Source: Bacteroidota bacterium
Lineage (GTDB): Bacteria; Bacteroidota; Bacteroidia; Chitinophagales; Chitinophagaceae
Assembly: GCA_023391895.1 (NCBI GenBank)
Contig: JAEWAC010000447.1
Location: 1-10,143, forward strand
Direction of reading: 5' to 3'
Length of the DNA: 10,143 nt
How positions within the stretch are numbered: position 1 is the stretch's first letter; each line of letters starts with the position of its first letter. Under the pieces are notes generated by a model. It saw only the letters and a list, made by a program, of their open reading frames with translations. It searched no databases and was not told the DNA's origin. Below are positions 1 to 6,718 of the stretch, in pieces. A program made the translations under genes and the position numbers.

Positions 1-2360
1 GGGCTTACCAGTATGTTGAGGGTGGTCACATCGTTGCTGAAAACGCCATCCAGGTTTTTGGTTTTTACGGCAAAGGTGTACTCGCCCGGCGGCAGGTAAC
101 TGTAAATGGCCTGGTGGCGGCCGTCGCTTTTGATCCAGTCTTTGTCAAAACCCTGCAACTGGTAATAATAGTCCAGCTTGTTTTGCTCGCAGTAGTTCAG
201 GGCGCTAAACTCCAGGATCAGCGAGTTTTGATCGTACGACAGTTCTACATCTTCCAGCCGGAGCAGCGAATCCATACACAGCGAAATATTAGACAGCTTA
301 AAGTCGGTGATATAGGCTTTAGTAGCCGTAGCCGCCTGCTGTACATTCGCCGGATTGAACACCACAAAACTTTCTTCAGTAGTAAACAGCAGACGGCCGT
401 CGTTCAAGGCATGAGCACCACCAATATTGAAATCATCGTTCTGGATACCATCGCTGTGGTTGAACAGGGTAAAATTCTGCTTTTCCAGGTCTGCCCGGCA
501 CAAGCCGTTCAGGGTACCAAGCCAAAGCTTGCCATTGCCATCTTTAACAAGGCTCATGACGCTGTTGGACGGCAGCCCCTCCTGGGTGCTGATGTGCTGT
601 ACCCGCAGGTGGTTGGTATTAATGATATTCAGGGCACCGGAGGCTACCACGAGCTGGCTGTCGCTGTACTGTATAATATCGGTGGTGGCATTGCTCCATA
701 ACTGAAAGCCCTTGCCGCCGTTTTTAGAAAGGCTGGCAACCACCTGGTTTTTTTGCGGGTCAATTTTTAAAACACCCTCACCTTGCGCCGCCACCCATAT
801 ATACCCTTTATTGTCGGTAAACAGCTTGTCTATCCGGCCGGTTTTGTGTACCAGCGTAAAACCGCTGTCCCTGTTTTTGGCAGCCGCTTTATAATCCCAT
901 TTTACAATATTACCGCCCTGGGTGCCCAGCCACAGGTTACCAGCCTGGTCTTCGGCAATCTGAGTGATGGCTCTTCGTTCAAAAGCCGGGGGCGACAAAT
1001 GTTGGGCCTCTTGCGTAGCCGGGTCATAAATAATCAAATTGCCTCCCTGCAGGGCCAGCCATATCCAGCCGGTTTTGCTATGGCGATGAATATCCCATAC
1101 CGATTTCATTTTCTGGTAAGGCGCAATGCTGGCCGGGATGGGCACCGGTTTAAAGGTGGCGTCAAAACATTGCAGCCCCAGGTCGCGATAGCCCAGCCAC
1201 ACCTGTCCGTTGATATGCTGGTAAGCGGTTTGGGCTCGCCCCTCTACTGAAAACCGCTCCGGTATGGTCAGCGAGTAATTATCAAAAAGGTGCGCATCGG
1301 GGTTGAAAAGATAAATGCCGTTGTCCGTGCAGGTCCAGAGGTTGTGCTGGCGGTCTTCGTACAGGTGCAGCACCTTGTTGAACTTGATATCTTTTTCTTT
1401 GTTATAATCTTTTTTTATGAATTGAACCGGGTCGCTGCCGCCGGTATACTCTCCCAGAAACGGCAGACCGTACAGCCAGAACTTGCCGTTGTGCTGCTCC
1501 AATATCCCATTGATTTCATGATAGCCCAGCTTGTATTGCTGCTTCAGGTTGTGCTGCCACCTTTGGTGGTTTTTCAAATCAAAGCCTTTCAAAAGGGGGT
1601 GTACGGCACTTTTGTTCCACTGCTCAAAAAACAACCGCCTGCGGCTGTCTATTTTTAAATAATTGATGAAACGTTCCGTACCGTAAAAAGTAAGGAGCGG
1701 CTCCTCTTCTGCATTATGGCCCGGATAACTCAGCCTTTTTGTTTGGGGATTGAAAACAGCAAAGCCTGAATCAGACGCCATAAAAAACTTCCGGCTGAGG
1801 GTATCCTGTATGATCAGGTTGATGGTCCAGTTTTTAGGAAATGGAATAACATCGGTTGGAACAAACTCATTAGAAGCGGACTGGTATACAAAAAGCTTGT
1901 CCGACTTATTAAAGTGTAACAGCAGTTGCCCTTCTGCGGTTTCCAAAAGGGTTTTGGGTAAATACATGTTGTGCTGCAGGGTGGTCCGTACAGGCACCTC
2001 TTTATACCGGAAGAGACCTTCGTCAAAAAGGCCCACTTTGTTGTCACCGGTACAAACCCACAAACGCTTATTGCGGTCTTCGTATACCCACTTTACCTCG
2101 TCGGACGGCAAAGAAGCCGGGTCGTTGGTTTCACTTTTAAAGGTGAGGAACTTATTGCCGTCGTAGCGCTGCAGTCCGTTGATGGTAGATAGCCAGATAA
2201 ACCCTTTGTGGTCCTGAACCACGTTGTTGATGACATTGGAGGCAAGCCCATCGGTGGTTTTGATATGCGTAAAGGCATATTGTTTTACCTGCTGGCAAAA
2301 CAGGTAAAGCGGAAACAAGAAAAATAAAGTCAGTATAGAAAACCGTGGTGGAAGCCTCAT
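1..2360 (-). CDS. Two-component regulator propeller sensor, N-terminal part (cut by left edge)
   Basis: Reading the minus strand from the ATG at 2360 gives 786 codons with no stop before the edge. Residues 1-22 are a signal peptide (MRLPPRFSILTLFFLFPLYL, then FC before QQ). Residue 37 onward begins the classic propeller entry DGLASNVINNVVQD, followed by GFIWLSTINGLQRYD. At least seven further blade motifs follow, such as GNLWLGTQGGNIVKWD and GKLWLGTLNGLCRAD; the last is followed by the family's closing blade (DGIQNDDFNIGG). Residues about 705-786 are a Y_Y_Y domain (LDYYYQLQGFDKDW, LPPGEYTFAVKTKNLDG). In this family a transmembrane helix and a histidine kinase, hybrid kinase/AraC or LytTR output follow. 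That part lies outside the window, so the output type is unknown. The propeller is expected to sense a ligand in the periplasm. No carbohydrate-use genes adjoin it here, so the substrate cannot be guessed. Confidence 0.93.
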   Translation of the reverse strand, partial: MRLPPRFSILTLFFLFPLYLFCQQVKQYAFTHIKTTDGLASNVINNVVQDHKGFIWLSTINGLQRYDGNKFLTFKSETNDPASLPSDEVKWVYEDRNKRLWVCTGDNKVGLFDEGLFRYKEVPVRTTLQHNMYLPKTLLETAEGQLLLHFNKSDKLFVYQSASNEFVPTDVIPFPKNWTINLIIQDTLSRKFFMASDSGFAVFNPQTKRLSYPGHNAEEEPLLTFYGTERFINYLKIDSRRRLFFEQWNKSAVHPLLKGFDLKNHQRWQHNLKQQYKLGYHEINGILEQHNGKFWLYGLPFLGEYTGGSDPVQFIKKDYNKEKDIKFNKVLHLYEDRQHNLWTCTDNGIYLFNPDAHLFDNYSLTIPERFSVEGRAQTAYQHINGQVWLGYRDLGLQCFDATFKPVPIPASIAPYQKMKSVWDIHRHSKTGWIWLALQGGNLIIYDPATQEAQHLSPPAFERRAITQIAEDQAGNLWLGTQGGNIVKWDYKAAAKNRDSGFTLVHKTGRIDKLFTDNKGYIWVAAQGEGVLKIDPQKNQVVASLSKNGGKGFQLWSNATTDIIQYSDSQLVVASGALNIINTNHLRVQHISTQEGLPSNSVMSLVKDGNGKLWLGTLNGLCRADLEKQNFTLFNHSDGIQNDDFNIGGAHALNDGRLLFTTEESFVVFNPANVQQAATATKAYITDFKLSNISLCMDSLLRLEDVELSYDQNSLILEFSALNYCEQNKLDYYYQLQGFDKDWIKSDGRHQAIYSYLPPGEYTFAVKTKNLDGVFSNDVTTLNILVS

Positions 2361-2375
2361 TTAGTGCTATCTATC

Positions 2376-2383
2376 CAAATTTA
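2376..2383 (-). promoter_or_regulatory. Possible Bacteroidota -7 box (TAAATTTG)
   Basis: The minus strand reads TAAATTTG, a full match to the Bacteroidota TAnnTTTG element, 15 bases before the sensor ATG. No TTG -33 element is visible at the usual distance, and the implied leader is only about ten bases. It may be chance in AT-rich sequence. Confidence 0.25.
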
Positions 2384-2499
2384 ATGAAAATAAAAGGGTT
2401 TTCTAAATCATATAAATATTTGATCCCATACCTGTCGGACAGGGTTGGGTAGCGGTTTGCAGACCTTTTACTACCCGCTGCACCTGATGTTGCAAGGGC

Positions 2500-2528
2500 T
2501 TGAGCGACAGTTGATTTATATTTATTTG
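2500..2528 (+). promoter_or_regulatory. Possible promoter of the 94-residue protein
   Basis: TTG at 2500-2502 is followed after 18 bases by TTTATTTG (2521-2528), one mismatch from the Bacteroidota -7 consensus TAnnTTTG. Transcription would start near 2534, about 30 bases before the ATG at 2566. Spacing is plausible, but the call rests on short motifs only. Confidence 0.3.
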
Positions 2529-2565
2529 CGCCGCCTGTTTGCCGGCTGATCTGTAATTTTAGGCC

Positions 2566-2850
2566 ATGAACTTAGCTGCTTTCAAAGAAAGTTTAGCCGG
2601 CGACCAGCCCCCTTCCGAAACCTCGGTTTACCTGAAGGCTTTGTGGTATGATGCCAGGGAAAACTGGCACCAGGCGCACGACCTGATCCAGGATGTGCCG
2701 GATCAAACCGCCTCCTGGATACACGCTTACCTGCACCGCAAAGAAGGAGATATCTGGAATGCAGATTACTGGTACCAGAAAGCCGGCAGAAAGCGACCGG
2801 CGGTTTCCCTGCAGGAGGAATGGGAGCAGATCGCCACGGCCCTGCTGTAA
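2566..2850 (+). CDS. Conserved hypothetical protein, 94 residues
   Basis: The start is the ATG at 2566, preceded by a weak AGG. The product is a soluble, mostly helical protein without signal peptide or membrane segment. The central part, ending in HAYLHRKEGDIWNADYWYQKAG (about residues 53-74), has the look of a single helical-repeat (TPR-like) hairpin with aromatic and charged positions. From memory, similar small proteins with the same HRKEGD and NADYWY core occur widely in Bacteroidota, but I know of no assigned function. It contains no cysteine. The next gene lies about 170 bases downstream, so an operon with it is possible but not shown. The function is unknown; a protein-interaction role is only a guess from the helical look. 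Confidence 0.8.
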   Translation: MNLAAFKESLAGDQPPSETSVYLKALWYDARENWHQAHDLIQDVPDQTASWIHAYLHRKEGDIWNADYWYQKAGRKRPAVSLQEEWEQIATALL

Positions 2851-3017
2851 ACATGACTGCCCTGCATTAAAAACAGAATTACAGCCGCTGCGCCTGTTTG
2901 TTGCATACCAATGAATGCGAGTTACTTTCTGATTGCCCAAGCACCTATCTCCTGGAGCTCCGGTTCGCTTACTGGCACTCTTTTTTCTTTGCCATACTTA
3001 TTACATTATCAAAACCA

Positions 3018-3221
3018 ATGAATATGGATAAAGAAAACAAAAACCGCAGTGGCAGCCAAAGTAATGAAGGCCGCAAAACAGAAAACCGGGGTGACCGGCA
3101 GCAGACCAGCCAGCCGGGTGCACCCAATAAAAGCAACCGGCAAACCGGCGGTCATCAAAAGGACGACTCCTCCCGGGGTGCAGAACGCAATACCACTAAA
3201 AAAGGAGCCAATAGCATTTAA
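3018..3221 (+). CDS. Small, very hydrophilic disordered protein (hydrophilin-like), 67 residues
   Basis: I chose the ATG at 3018 (MNMDKENKN); a second in-frame ATG at 3024 would remove two residues. The frame stays open upstream only through a TTG with unrelated composition, so the longer version is unlikely. The 67 residues contain no Leu, Val, Phe, Trp, Tyr or Cys and a single Ile at the last position. Gly makes up 8 of 67, and Asn, Gln, Ser, Lys and Arg dominate; net charge is about +6. This fits an intrinsically disordered protein and meets the loose hydrophilin description (Gly above 6 per cent, strongly hydrophilic), a class linked to desiccation or osmotic stress. A stress role is inference. 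Its 3' end faces the minus-strand HD gene across a shared hairpin. Confidence 0.62.
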   Translation: MNMDKENKNRSGSQSNEGRKTENRGDRQQTSQPGAPNKSNRQTGGHQKDDSSRGAERNTTKKGANSI

Positions 3222-3270
3222 AAAAACCTGCAACCCAATACGCCTCCAGAAAGAGGCGTATTGGGTTGTA
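3218..3270. terminator. Long perfect hairpin between convergent genes
   Basis: CAACCCAATACGCCTC (3231-3246) pairs perfectly with GAGGCGTATTGGGTTG (3253-3268) around the loop CAGAAA. That is 16 base pairs, extendable by a G-T and a T-A pair. On the minus strand the stem is followed by CAGGTTTTTTTAAA, a proper U-tract, so it is a strong intrinsic terminator for the HD hydrolase gene (stop at 3304). On the plus strand it lies just after the 67-residue gene but is followed by TAACAATAAG, so termination in that direction is likely weaker. Confidence 0.88.
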
Positions 3271-3303
3271 ACAATAAGCTATACCTGAACAGTACGCCTT
3301 GGC

Positions 3304-3900
3304 TTAGTCTCTCTTCTGGACTGGTCGCGGTAGTTGCTTTAACTTTTTCAGACAGGTGTTGACGGTTTCTACAGCCCTGTGATACAGTTCTTTATTTCCT
3401 TTCGGCATACGCTTTAAAAGGGCCCGGCATTCAAGTAGAAACACCTTGGCAAAGTCCCTATCCTGGTCCACGATTTCAAGGCAGTTGTCAATAATATCGG
3501 CATACTTGATCGTCTGTGAAGCTCCGCTTGTTTTTTCGATACGGTCGGCTTCTTTCAGCTTTCTTTTATGCCGGTTCCATTTCGGGTATCTTTTTTTAAT
3601 ATACACATCCGTCAGCTCTTCTACCAGGACCACGGTTCTCAGGGCATCTGCTTCACTCATCACTTGCTTCAAAAACCCATGCAAAGCCTCCTTACGCACC
3701 GGCGTATCTTCCAGTACATCGTGCAGCAAAGCGGCCGCCAGCACGGCCACGTCATTGGTATATTCCTGGCAGATCCTCATTACCCGCACGGGATGTACAA
3801 TATACCGTTCCGGGGTATACTTACGGGTCTGCTCGCCGTGGCTTCGGTCTGCAAAGGCGGTTATTTGCTCCAAAATTTCTTCCTGCTTCTGCGCATCCAT
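3304..3900 (-). CDS. Stand-alone RelA/SpoT-type HD hydrolase, probable small alarmone hydrolase
   Basis: The 198-residue protein begins at the ATG at 3900, with AAAGGA about six bases upstream as a good ribosome binding site. The N-terminal two thirds carry the HD-domain signature of (p)ppGpp hydrolases: His21 in ADRSHGEQTRK, His36 in YIVHPVRV, the His60-Asp61 pair in ALLHDVLEDT with Glu64-Asp65, and Asp135 in TIKYADIIDN. These match the Mn-binding and catalytic positions of Rel/SpoT and of MESH1-like enzymes, which cut pyrophosphate from (p)ppGpp to give GDP or GTP. No synthetase, TGS or ACT domain is present and the length is right for a solo hydrolase. There is no signal peptide, so it should act in the cytoplasm. 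The C-terminal 60 residues are Lys/Arg-rich and helical. The substrate is inferred from family; other nucleotides are possible. Confidence 0.85.
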   Translation of the reverse strand: MDAQKQEEILEQITAFADRSHGEQTRKYTPERYIVHPVRVMRICQEYTNDVAVLAAALLHDVLEDTPVRKEALHGFLKQVMSEADALRTVVLVEELTDVYIKKRYPKWNRHKRKLKEADRIEKTSGASQTIKYADIIDNCLEIVDQDRDFAKVFLLECRALLKRMPKGNKELYHRAVETVNTCLKKLKQLPRPVQKRD

Positions 3901-4266
3901 CTTTTATCCTTTTAACATTTATAGGCGTTGCTTACCTCGTTAACCATTTGTGCCAACTAAAGGTGCATGCCCGACGCTTTCAAAAACCCATTGGTCCTCC
4001 CGTCTATGATGCAGAAAGCGGCGTTCTGGTCATTGCCTGCAGCAGTTCAACGCCGATAGGTGCAACATTGATAAGAGAAACGTTTAACATCCCTATTGCA
4101 CAAAAATCAATCCTCAACTGCAGCCATTCCGGTTATTAATTTACCTTTCTGCCATGGAGCTCCCCATCATAAGTCGTTAACTTGCCTACGGGCATGTAAA
4201 CACGCAACAGCAGTGGTAAAAACCATTGCAGCCCCACGATAACCAACCCGTTTTTACACCTAAAAC
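3901..4266. other. Gene-free spacer between HD hydrolase and acetyltransferase
   Basis: This 366-base region carries the upstream signals of two divergent genes. The only longer open frame on plus (3948-4139) starts with TTG and has no ribosome binding site, so I do not call it. No clear TAnnTTTG box was found. The hairpin at 4210-4229 is listed separately. Confidence 0.5.
4210..4229 (+). other. Leader hairpin upstream of the acetyltransferase
   Basis: GCAGTGGT (4210-4217) pairs with ACCATTGC (4222-4229) around AAAA, eight pairs including one G-U. It ends 37 bases before the ATG at 4267 and is not followed by a T-run, so it is not a terminator. It could affect leader folding, or be chance. 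Confidence 0.3.
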
Positions 4267-4797
4267 ATGAATAGCGATCAACATAAACAATACGAGACCA
4301 GACAAATACATAAAAACGACCTGACGATCCGGTCAGATATACGACCCGGCGACCTGGGTTACATCATTCACCTGCACGGCAAACTGTATAAAGAAGAATA
4401 CAATTACGGCCTGTCGTTTGAAATGTACGTAGCCCAGGGCCTGTATGAGTTTTATAAAAACTACGATCCCGCATTGGACCGGATCTGGATGGCAGAACAG
4501 GGTGAAACCATGGCAGGCTTTCTGCTGCTGATGCACCGAGAAAACAACGCTGCCCAACTTCGGTATTTTTTTATTCAGCCGCCTTACCGGGGCATTGGGC
4601 TGGGCAAAAGACTAATGGACCTGTATATGGACTTTTTAAAGAAAAGCGGTTATCGATCGGCTTATTTATGGACCACGCACGAGCAACAAACGGCAGCTGC
4701 TTTGTACAAGCGGTATGGTTTTGTGCTGACAGAAGAACTGCCATCAGACAACTTTGGCAAGCCCCTGATAGAGCAACGCTATGACCTGTTCTTATAA
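4267..4797 (+). CDS. GNAT-family N-acetyltransferase (MarR-GNAT-type catalytic domain, stand-alone)
   Basis: This 176-residue protein starts at the ATG at 4267. Residues 26-45 (RPGDLGYIIHLHGKLYKEEY) followed by FEMYVAQGLYEF match the opening of the acetyltransferase half of bifunctional MarR-GNAT proteins. The acetyl-CoA pyrophosphate loop is Arg108-Gly109-x-Gly111-x-Gly113 after the beta-4 strand LRYFFIQP. LWTTHEQQTAAALYKRYGF (about 134-152) is the usual motif B strand and helix. The C-terminus (FGKPLIEQRYDLFL) also matches that subgroup. The N-terminal MarR DNA-binding half is absent; only about 20 polar residues precede the domain. It should transfer acetyl from acetyl-CoA to an amine in the cytoplasm; the acceptor is unknown. 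A terminator about 75 bases downstream makes it a probable single-gene unit. Confidence 0.9.
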   Translation: MNSDQHKQYETRQIHKNDLTIRSDIRPGDLGYIIHLHGKLYKEEYNYGLSFEMYVAQGLYEFYKNYDPALDRIWMAEQGETMAGFLLLMHRENNAAQLRYFFIQPPYRGIGLGKRLMDLYMDFLKKSGYRSAYLWTTHEQQTAAALYKRYGFVLTEELPSDNFGKPLIEQRYDLFL

Positions 4798-4873
4798 CCG
4801 GCTGTTTATATCTTACATACAGTTTTGTTGCCATTCTAAAGCCAAAGTAAAGGCAGCCGGTCAGCTAATGATA

Positions 4874-4900
4874 GTATGCCAGACAGGTGGCATGCTTTTT
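4874..4900 (+). terminator. Intrinsic terminator after the acetyltransferase
   Basis: GTATGCCA (4874-4881) pairs with TGGCATGC (4888-4895), eight pairs with one T-G wobble, around the loop GACAGG. TTTTT follows at 4896-4900. The hairpin lies before the ATG of the next gene at 4929 and so separates the two transcription units. Confidence 0.75.
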
Positions 4901-4928
4901 CGTCTTTTGTTTAAAACTCCCGATCAAC

Positions 4929-5150
4929 ATGAGTCAGGCATTTGTAAAAGAAAGTGATGAGCAGTGGTTGCACGAGGTGCAGCCAACCCTGCAGGCCCTG
5001 ATTGTTTATTTAACCAGGGAAAACAACGGCATCCGGGTATACGAAAAGAAAGCTTACCTAAGCCCCGATCATGGCCGTGAATTTCATGAAATGAGTAATG
5101 GCTTATCCTATGCCAAGGACGATGACGGAAAATGGTATGTGGTGTGGTAA
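4929..5150 (+). CDS. Conserved hypothetical protein, 73 residues
   Basis: The chosen start is the ATG at 4929 (MSQAFVKESDEQWLHEV). The frame opens further upstream to a GTG at 4887, but that codon lies inside the terminator hairpin, so the shorter form is far more likely. The protein is soluble and compact: an N-terminal EQWLHEVQPTLQAL helix, the stretch LTRENNGIRVYEKKAY, and a C-terminal MSNGLSYAKDDDGKWYVVW. From memory, close relatives with the same ENNGI-VYEK and MSNGLSY motifs occur as single genes in many Bacteroidota, always without known function. It has no cysteine, signal peptide or membrane segment. It is preceded by a terminator and converges on the dehydrogenase region. Confidence 0.8.
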   Translation: MSQAFVKESDEQWLHEVQPTLQALIVYLTRENNGIRVYEKKAYLSPDHGREFHEMSNGLSYAKDDDGKWYVVW

Positions 5151-5159
5151 AAAAACGGC

Positions 5160-5285
5160 TTAACCTGTATAGTAGTTGACAGCAAGCTTTTTTACATCTT
5201 CAAACTTCTTCAAAAACCCATATCGTTCCGCCAGCGCCAACTCACCCATAAGCAGCAGGTGCAACAGCAGAATGCCAGTTGGCAC
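5160..5285 (-). CDS. Possible small ORF, 41 codons, downstream of the dehydrogenase
   Basis: On the minus strand a frame beginning with GTG at 5285 reads VPTGILLLHLLLMGELALAE, then RYGFLKKFEDVKKLAVNYYT and a final G before TAA at 5162-5160. It starts 16 bases past the dehydrogenase stop. A Met at residue 13 would give 29 residues. The peptide has a hydrophobic first half and an amphipathic, Lys-rich second half with natural-looking codon choice, so it could be a small membrane-associated protein or the tail of a decayed gene. There is no clear ribosome binding site, and the start sits beside the near-palindrome TGCCA-GT-TGGCA (5273-5284). I recognise no family. Confidence 0.28.
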   Translation of the reverse strand: MPTGILLLHLLLMGELALAERYGFLKKFEDVKKLAVNYYTG

Positions 5286-5301
5286 ATTCGCTTAAAACAG
5301 C

Positions 5302-6303
5302 TTACCTGCTGATGCCCCGCAATAGCAGCCAGCCTGCAGCAAGTCCCGCCAGCAACAGTGCCGTACTTCGTTTTCTTTTTTGCGCATCGGCGGGCGAGTT
5401 CCAGCCACCATGAATGCTGGTACCATATTCAACCGGTTCCAACACATTGCCCGGTGTTGTATCCAGGGGCAAGGCATTCTTCATATACGTTTCTACCATG
5501 CCAGCCGTAATGCTGCGGCTGAGACCGGGGAAAAATGTATTAGCCAGGCGCAGGAAACTTGCCGCACTGCCTACAGTTACGGATTTTTGAGGATGCACCG
5601 CCAGCTCCACAATTGTATGGGCCAAACGCACCGGGTCGTATACCGGTGGCGCCGGCTTCAGGTAGTGCCCTGTGTAGTTGGCGGCATGCTGAATGCCGGG
5701 CGTATCCAGAAAGGCCGGAAACAGGTCGCATACGTGTATGTCAGGCCATTGGTGCAGCTCGCCGCGCAAAGCTTCGGAATAGCCGCGCAAGCCATACTTG
5801 CTGGCGGTATAAGCCACGGCGTAAGGTGTTGGAAACCAGCCGCCCACAGATATGTTGTTGATCAAAATACCATACCCCTGCTGCTTGAAATACGGCATCA
5901 CGGCATGGGCGCCATTGATATACCCCAGCAGGTTGGTACGGATCACCTGCTCGTGCACGTTGATGGGTGTTTTATCAAACGCACCGGCTGCCAGCACACC
6001 GGCATTGTTGACCCATACATCTATCACGCCCCCAAACGCCACGGCGGTTGCGGCCAGGTCTTTCATGGCAGCCGCATCGGTTACGTCTGTTACGGCATAC
6101 ACGGCTTTGGCACCCATGGCGGCGCACTCGGCCACCACTTCTTTCAGGGCCGGCTCCCTGCGGGCCGCTAGTACTACCCAAGCGCCGTTACGGGCAAATG
6201 CCAGTGCCGTAGCACGGCCGGCCCCACTGGAGGCACCGGTAATGACCACTGTTTTTCCTTCAACGCCTTTTGGGGCCCTGTTGCTGCCGGTAGCTGCGTT
6301 CAT
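5302..6303 (-). CDS. Short-chain dehydrogenase/reductase with C-terminal membrane anchor
   Basis: The 333-residue protein starts at the ATG at 6303. The Rossmann NAD(P)-binding loop is TGASSGAGR (residues 22-30); Arg48-Arg49 at the end of beta-2 suggest NADP preference. NNAG is at 99-102. The catalytic tetrad is complete: Asn124, Ser152, Tyr165 and Lys169 (YTASK). The core ends near residue 250. An extension follows, and then KRKRSTALLLAGLAAGWLLL (about 309-328), a basic patch and a single hydrophobic helix four residues from the end. That predicts a C-tail anchor with the enzyme facing the cytoplasm. Classical SDRs are about 250 residues; this longer type is common in Bacteroidota and Proteobacteria. 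The substrate is unknown; a lipid or other hydrophobic alcohol/ketone would fit a membrane site but is inference. No partner gene lies beside it. Confidence 0.92.
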   Translation of the reverse strand: MNAATGSNRAPKGVEGKTVVITGASSGAGRATALAFARNGAWVVLAARREPALKEVVAECAAMGAKAVYAVTDVTDAAAMKDLAATAVAFGGVIDVWVNNAGVLAAGAFDKTPINVHEQVIRTNLLGYINGAHAVMPYFKQQGYGILINNISVGGWFPTPYAVAYTASKYGLRGYSEALRGELHQWPDIHVCDLFPAFLDTPGIQHAANYTGHYLKPAPPVYDPVRLAHTIVELAVHPQKSVTVGSAASFLRLANTFFPGLSRSITAGMVETYMKNALPLDTTPGNVLEPVEYGTSIHGGWNSPADAQKRKRSTALLLAGLAAGWLLLRGISR

Positions 6304-6718
6304 AGTAAATGTTTATGTGGGTTTTTAAAATAAACAGGAAAATCCTGCCGGTATCCTAATGACACAACATTTACGCCACTGCTTTATGAATGGATGAAAA
6401 AGGCGCTTTGTACAGCTGCTTCAATTAGGCTTATTTTATTCTCACCACCATCTACAATCAACTGGCGTTTTTTGTATTGATCTACGGCTGCTGCGGTTGC
6501 AGAAATAATGCATCAAAAACGGCCATGCCTCATCCCTGCGGGAACGGTACACCATTTGATGCCCACTTTATACTTTGTAGCCATTTAAACTCATCCTGAT
6601 GCAATCAGCTCAACCTAAAACGAAAACCTGGCAGGTATGGCCAAAACAAAACATCGGGTCTACCTGAAATAGGAAACTCTAGAAATAGGCATGTATTCAT
6701 CAATCTAAAATACCAACC
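6304..6718. other. Gene-free spacer upstream of the dehydrogenase and the 62-residue protein
   Basis: This 415-base region separates two divergent genes and has no convincing coding frame. One 22-codon plus frame (6599-6667) is too short to support. TATACTTTG near 6570-6578 resembles a -7 box with one extra base. A palindrome at 6335-6347 is listed separately. Otherwise I see nothing. Confidence 0.5.
6335..6347. promoter_or_regulatory. Hyphenated palindrome before the dehydrogenase (possible operator)
   Basis: CAGGA-AAA-TCCTG is a perfect 5-bp inverted repeat, 32 bases upstream of the dehydrogenase ATG, where a repressor could overlap the promoter. No regulator gene is adjacent, and a 5-bp arm can occur by chance. 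Confidence 0.25.

Larger units (their letters stand above)
2361..2565. other. Divergent intergenic spacer with short inverted repeats
   Basis: This spacer separates the minus-strand sensor from the plus-strand 94-residue protein and must hold both promoters. It contains the hyphenated palindrome CCTGTC-G-GACAGG at 2431-2443. It also contains an inverted repeat GGGTAG (2447-2452) / CTACCC (2471-2476) with an 18-base loop. Either could bind a regulator or fold in RNA. No known operator is recognised. Confidence 0.35.

Noticed and set aside
114..2192. Several long plus-strand open frames opposite the sensor gene
   Set aside because: They lie antisense to a continuous minus-strand frame with clear propeller and Y_Y_Y motifs; their peptides show no domain features.
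2898..3017. Upstream extension of the hydrophilin-like gene to a TTG
   Set aside because: The composition of the extension (Leu-, Phe- and Cys-containing) differs sharply from the rest, and an ATG start at 3018 is available.
3948..4139. Plus-strand frame of 63 codons between the HD and acetyltransferase genes
   Set aside because: It starts with TTG, has no ribosome binding site and no recognisable motif. The middle part reads somewhat protein-like, so a decayed gene is not fully excluded.
4798..4860. CCGGCTG/CAGCCGG inverted repeat after the acetyltransferase stop
   Set aside because: The seven-base arms are 49 bases apart and the true terminator lies downstream; it is likely chance.
4887..4928. 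Upstream GTG start for the 73-residue protein
   Set aside because: The codon lies inside the loop and stem of the preceding terminator, so a transcript starting downstream would not include it.
6599..6667. 22-codon ORF (MQSAQPKTKTWQ...) in the spacer
   Set aside because: It is too short, with no ribosome binding site or context to support translation.
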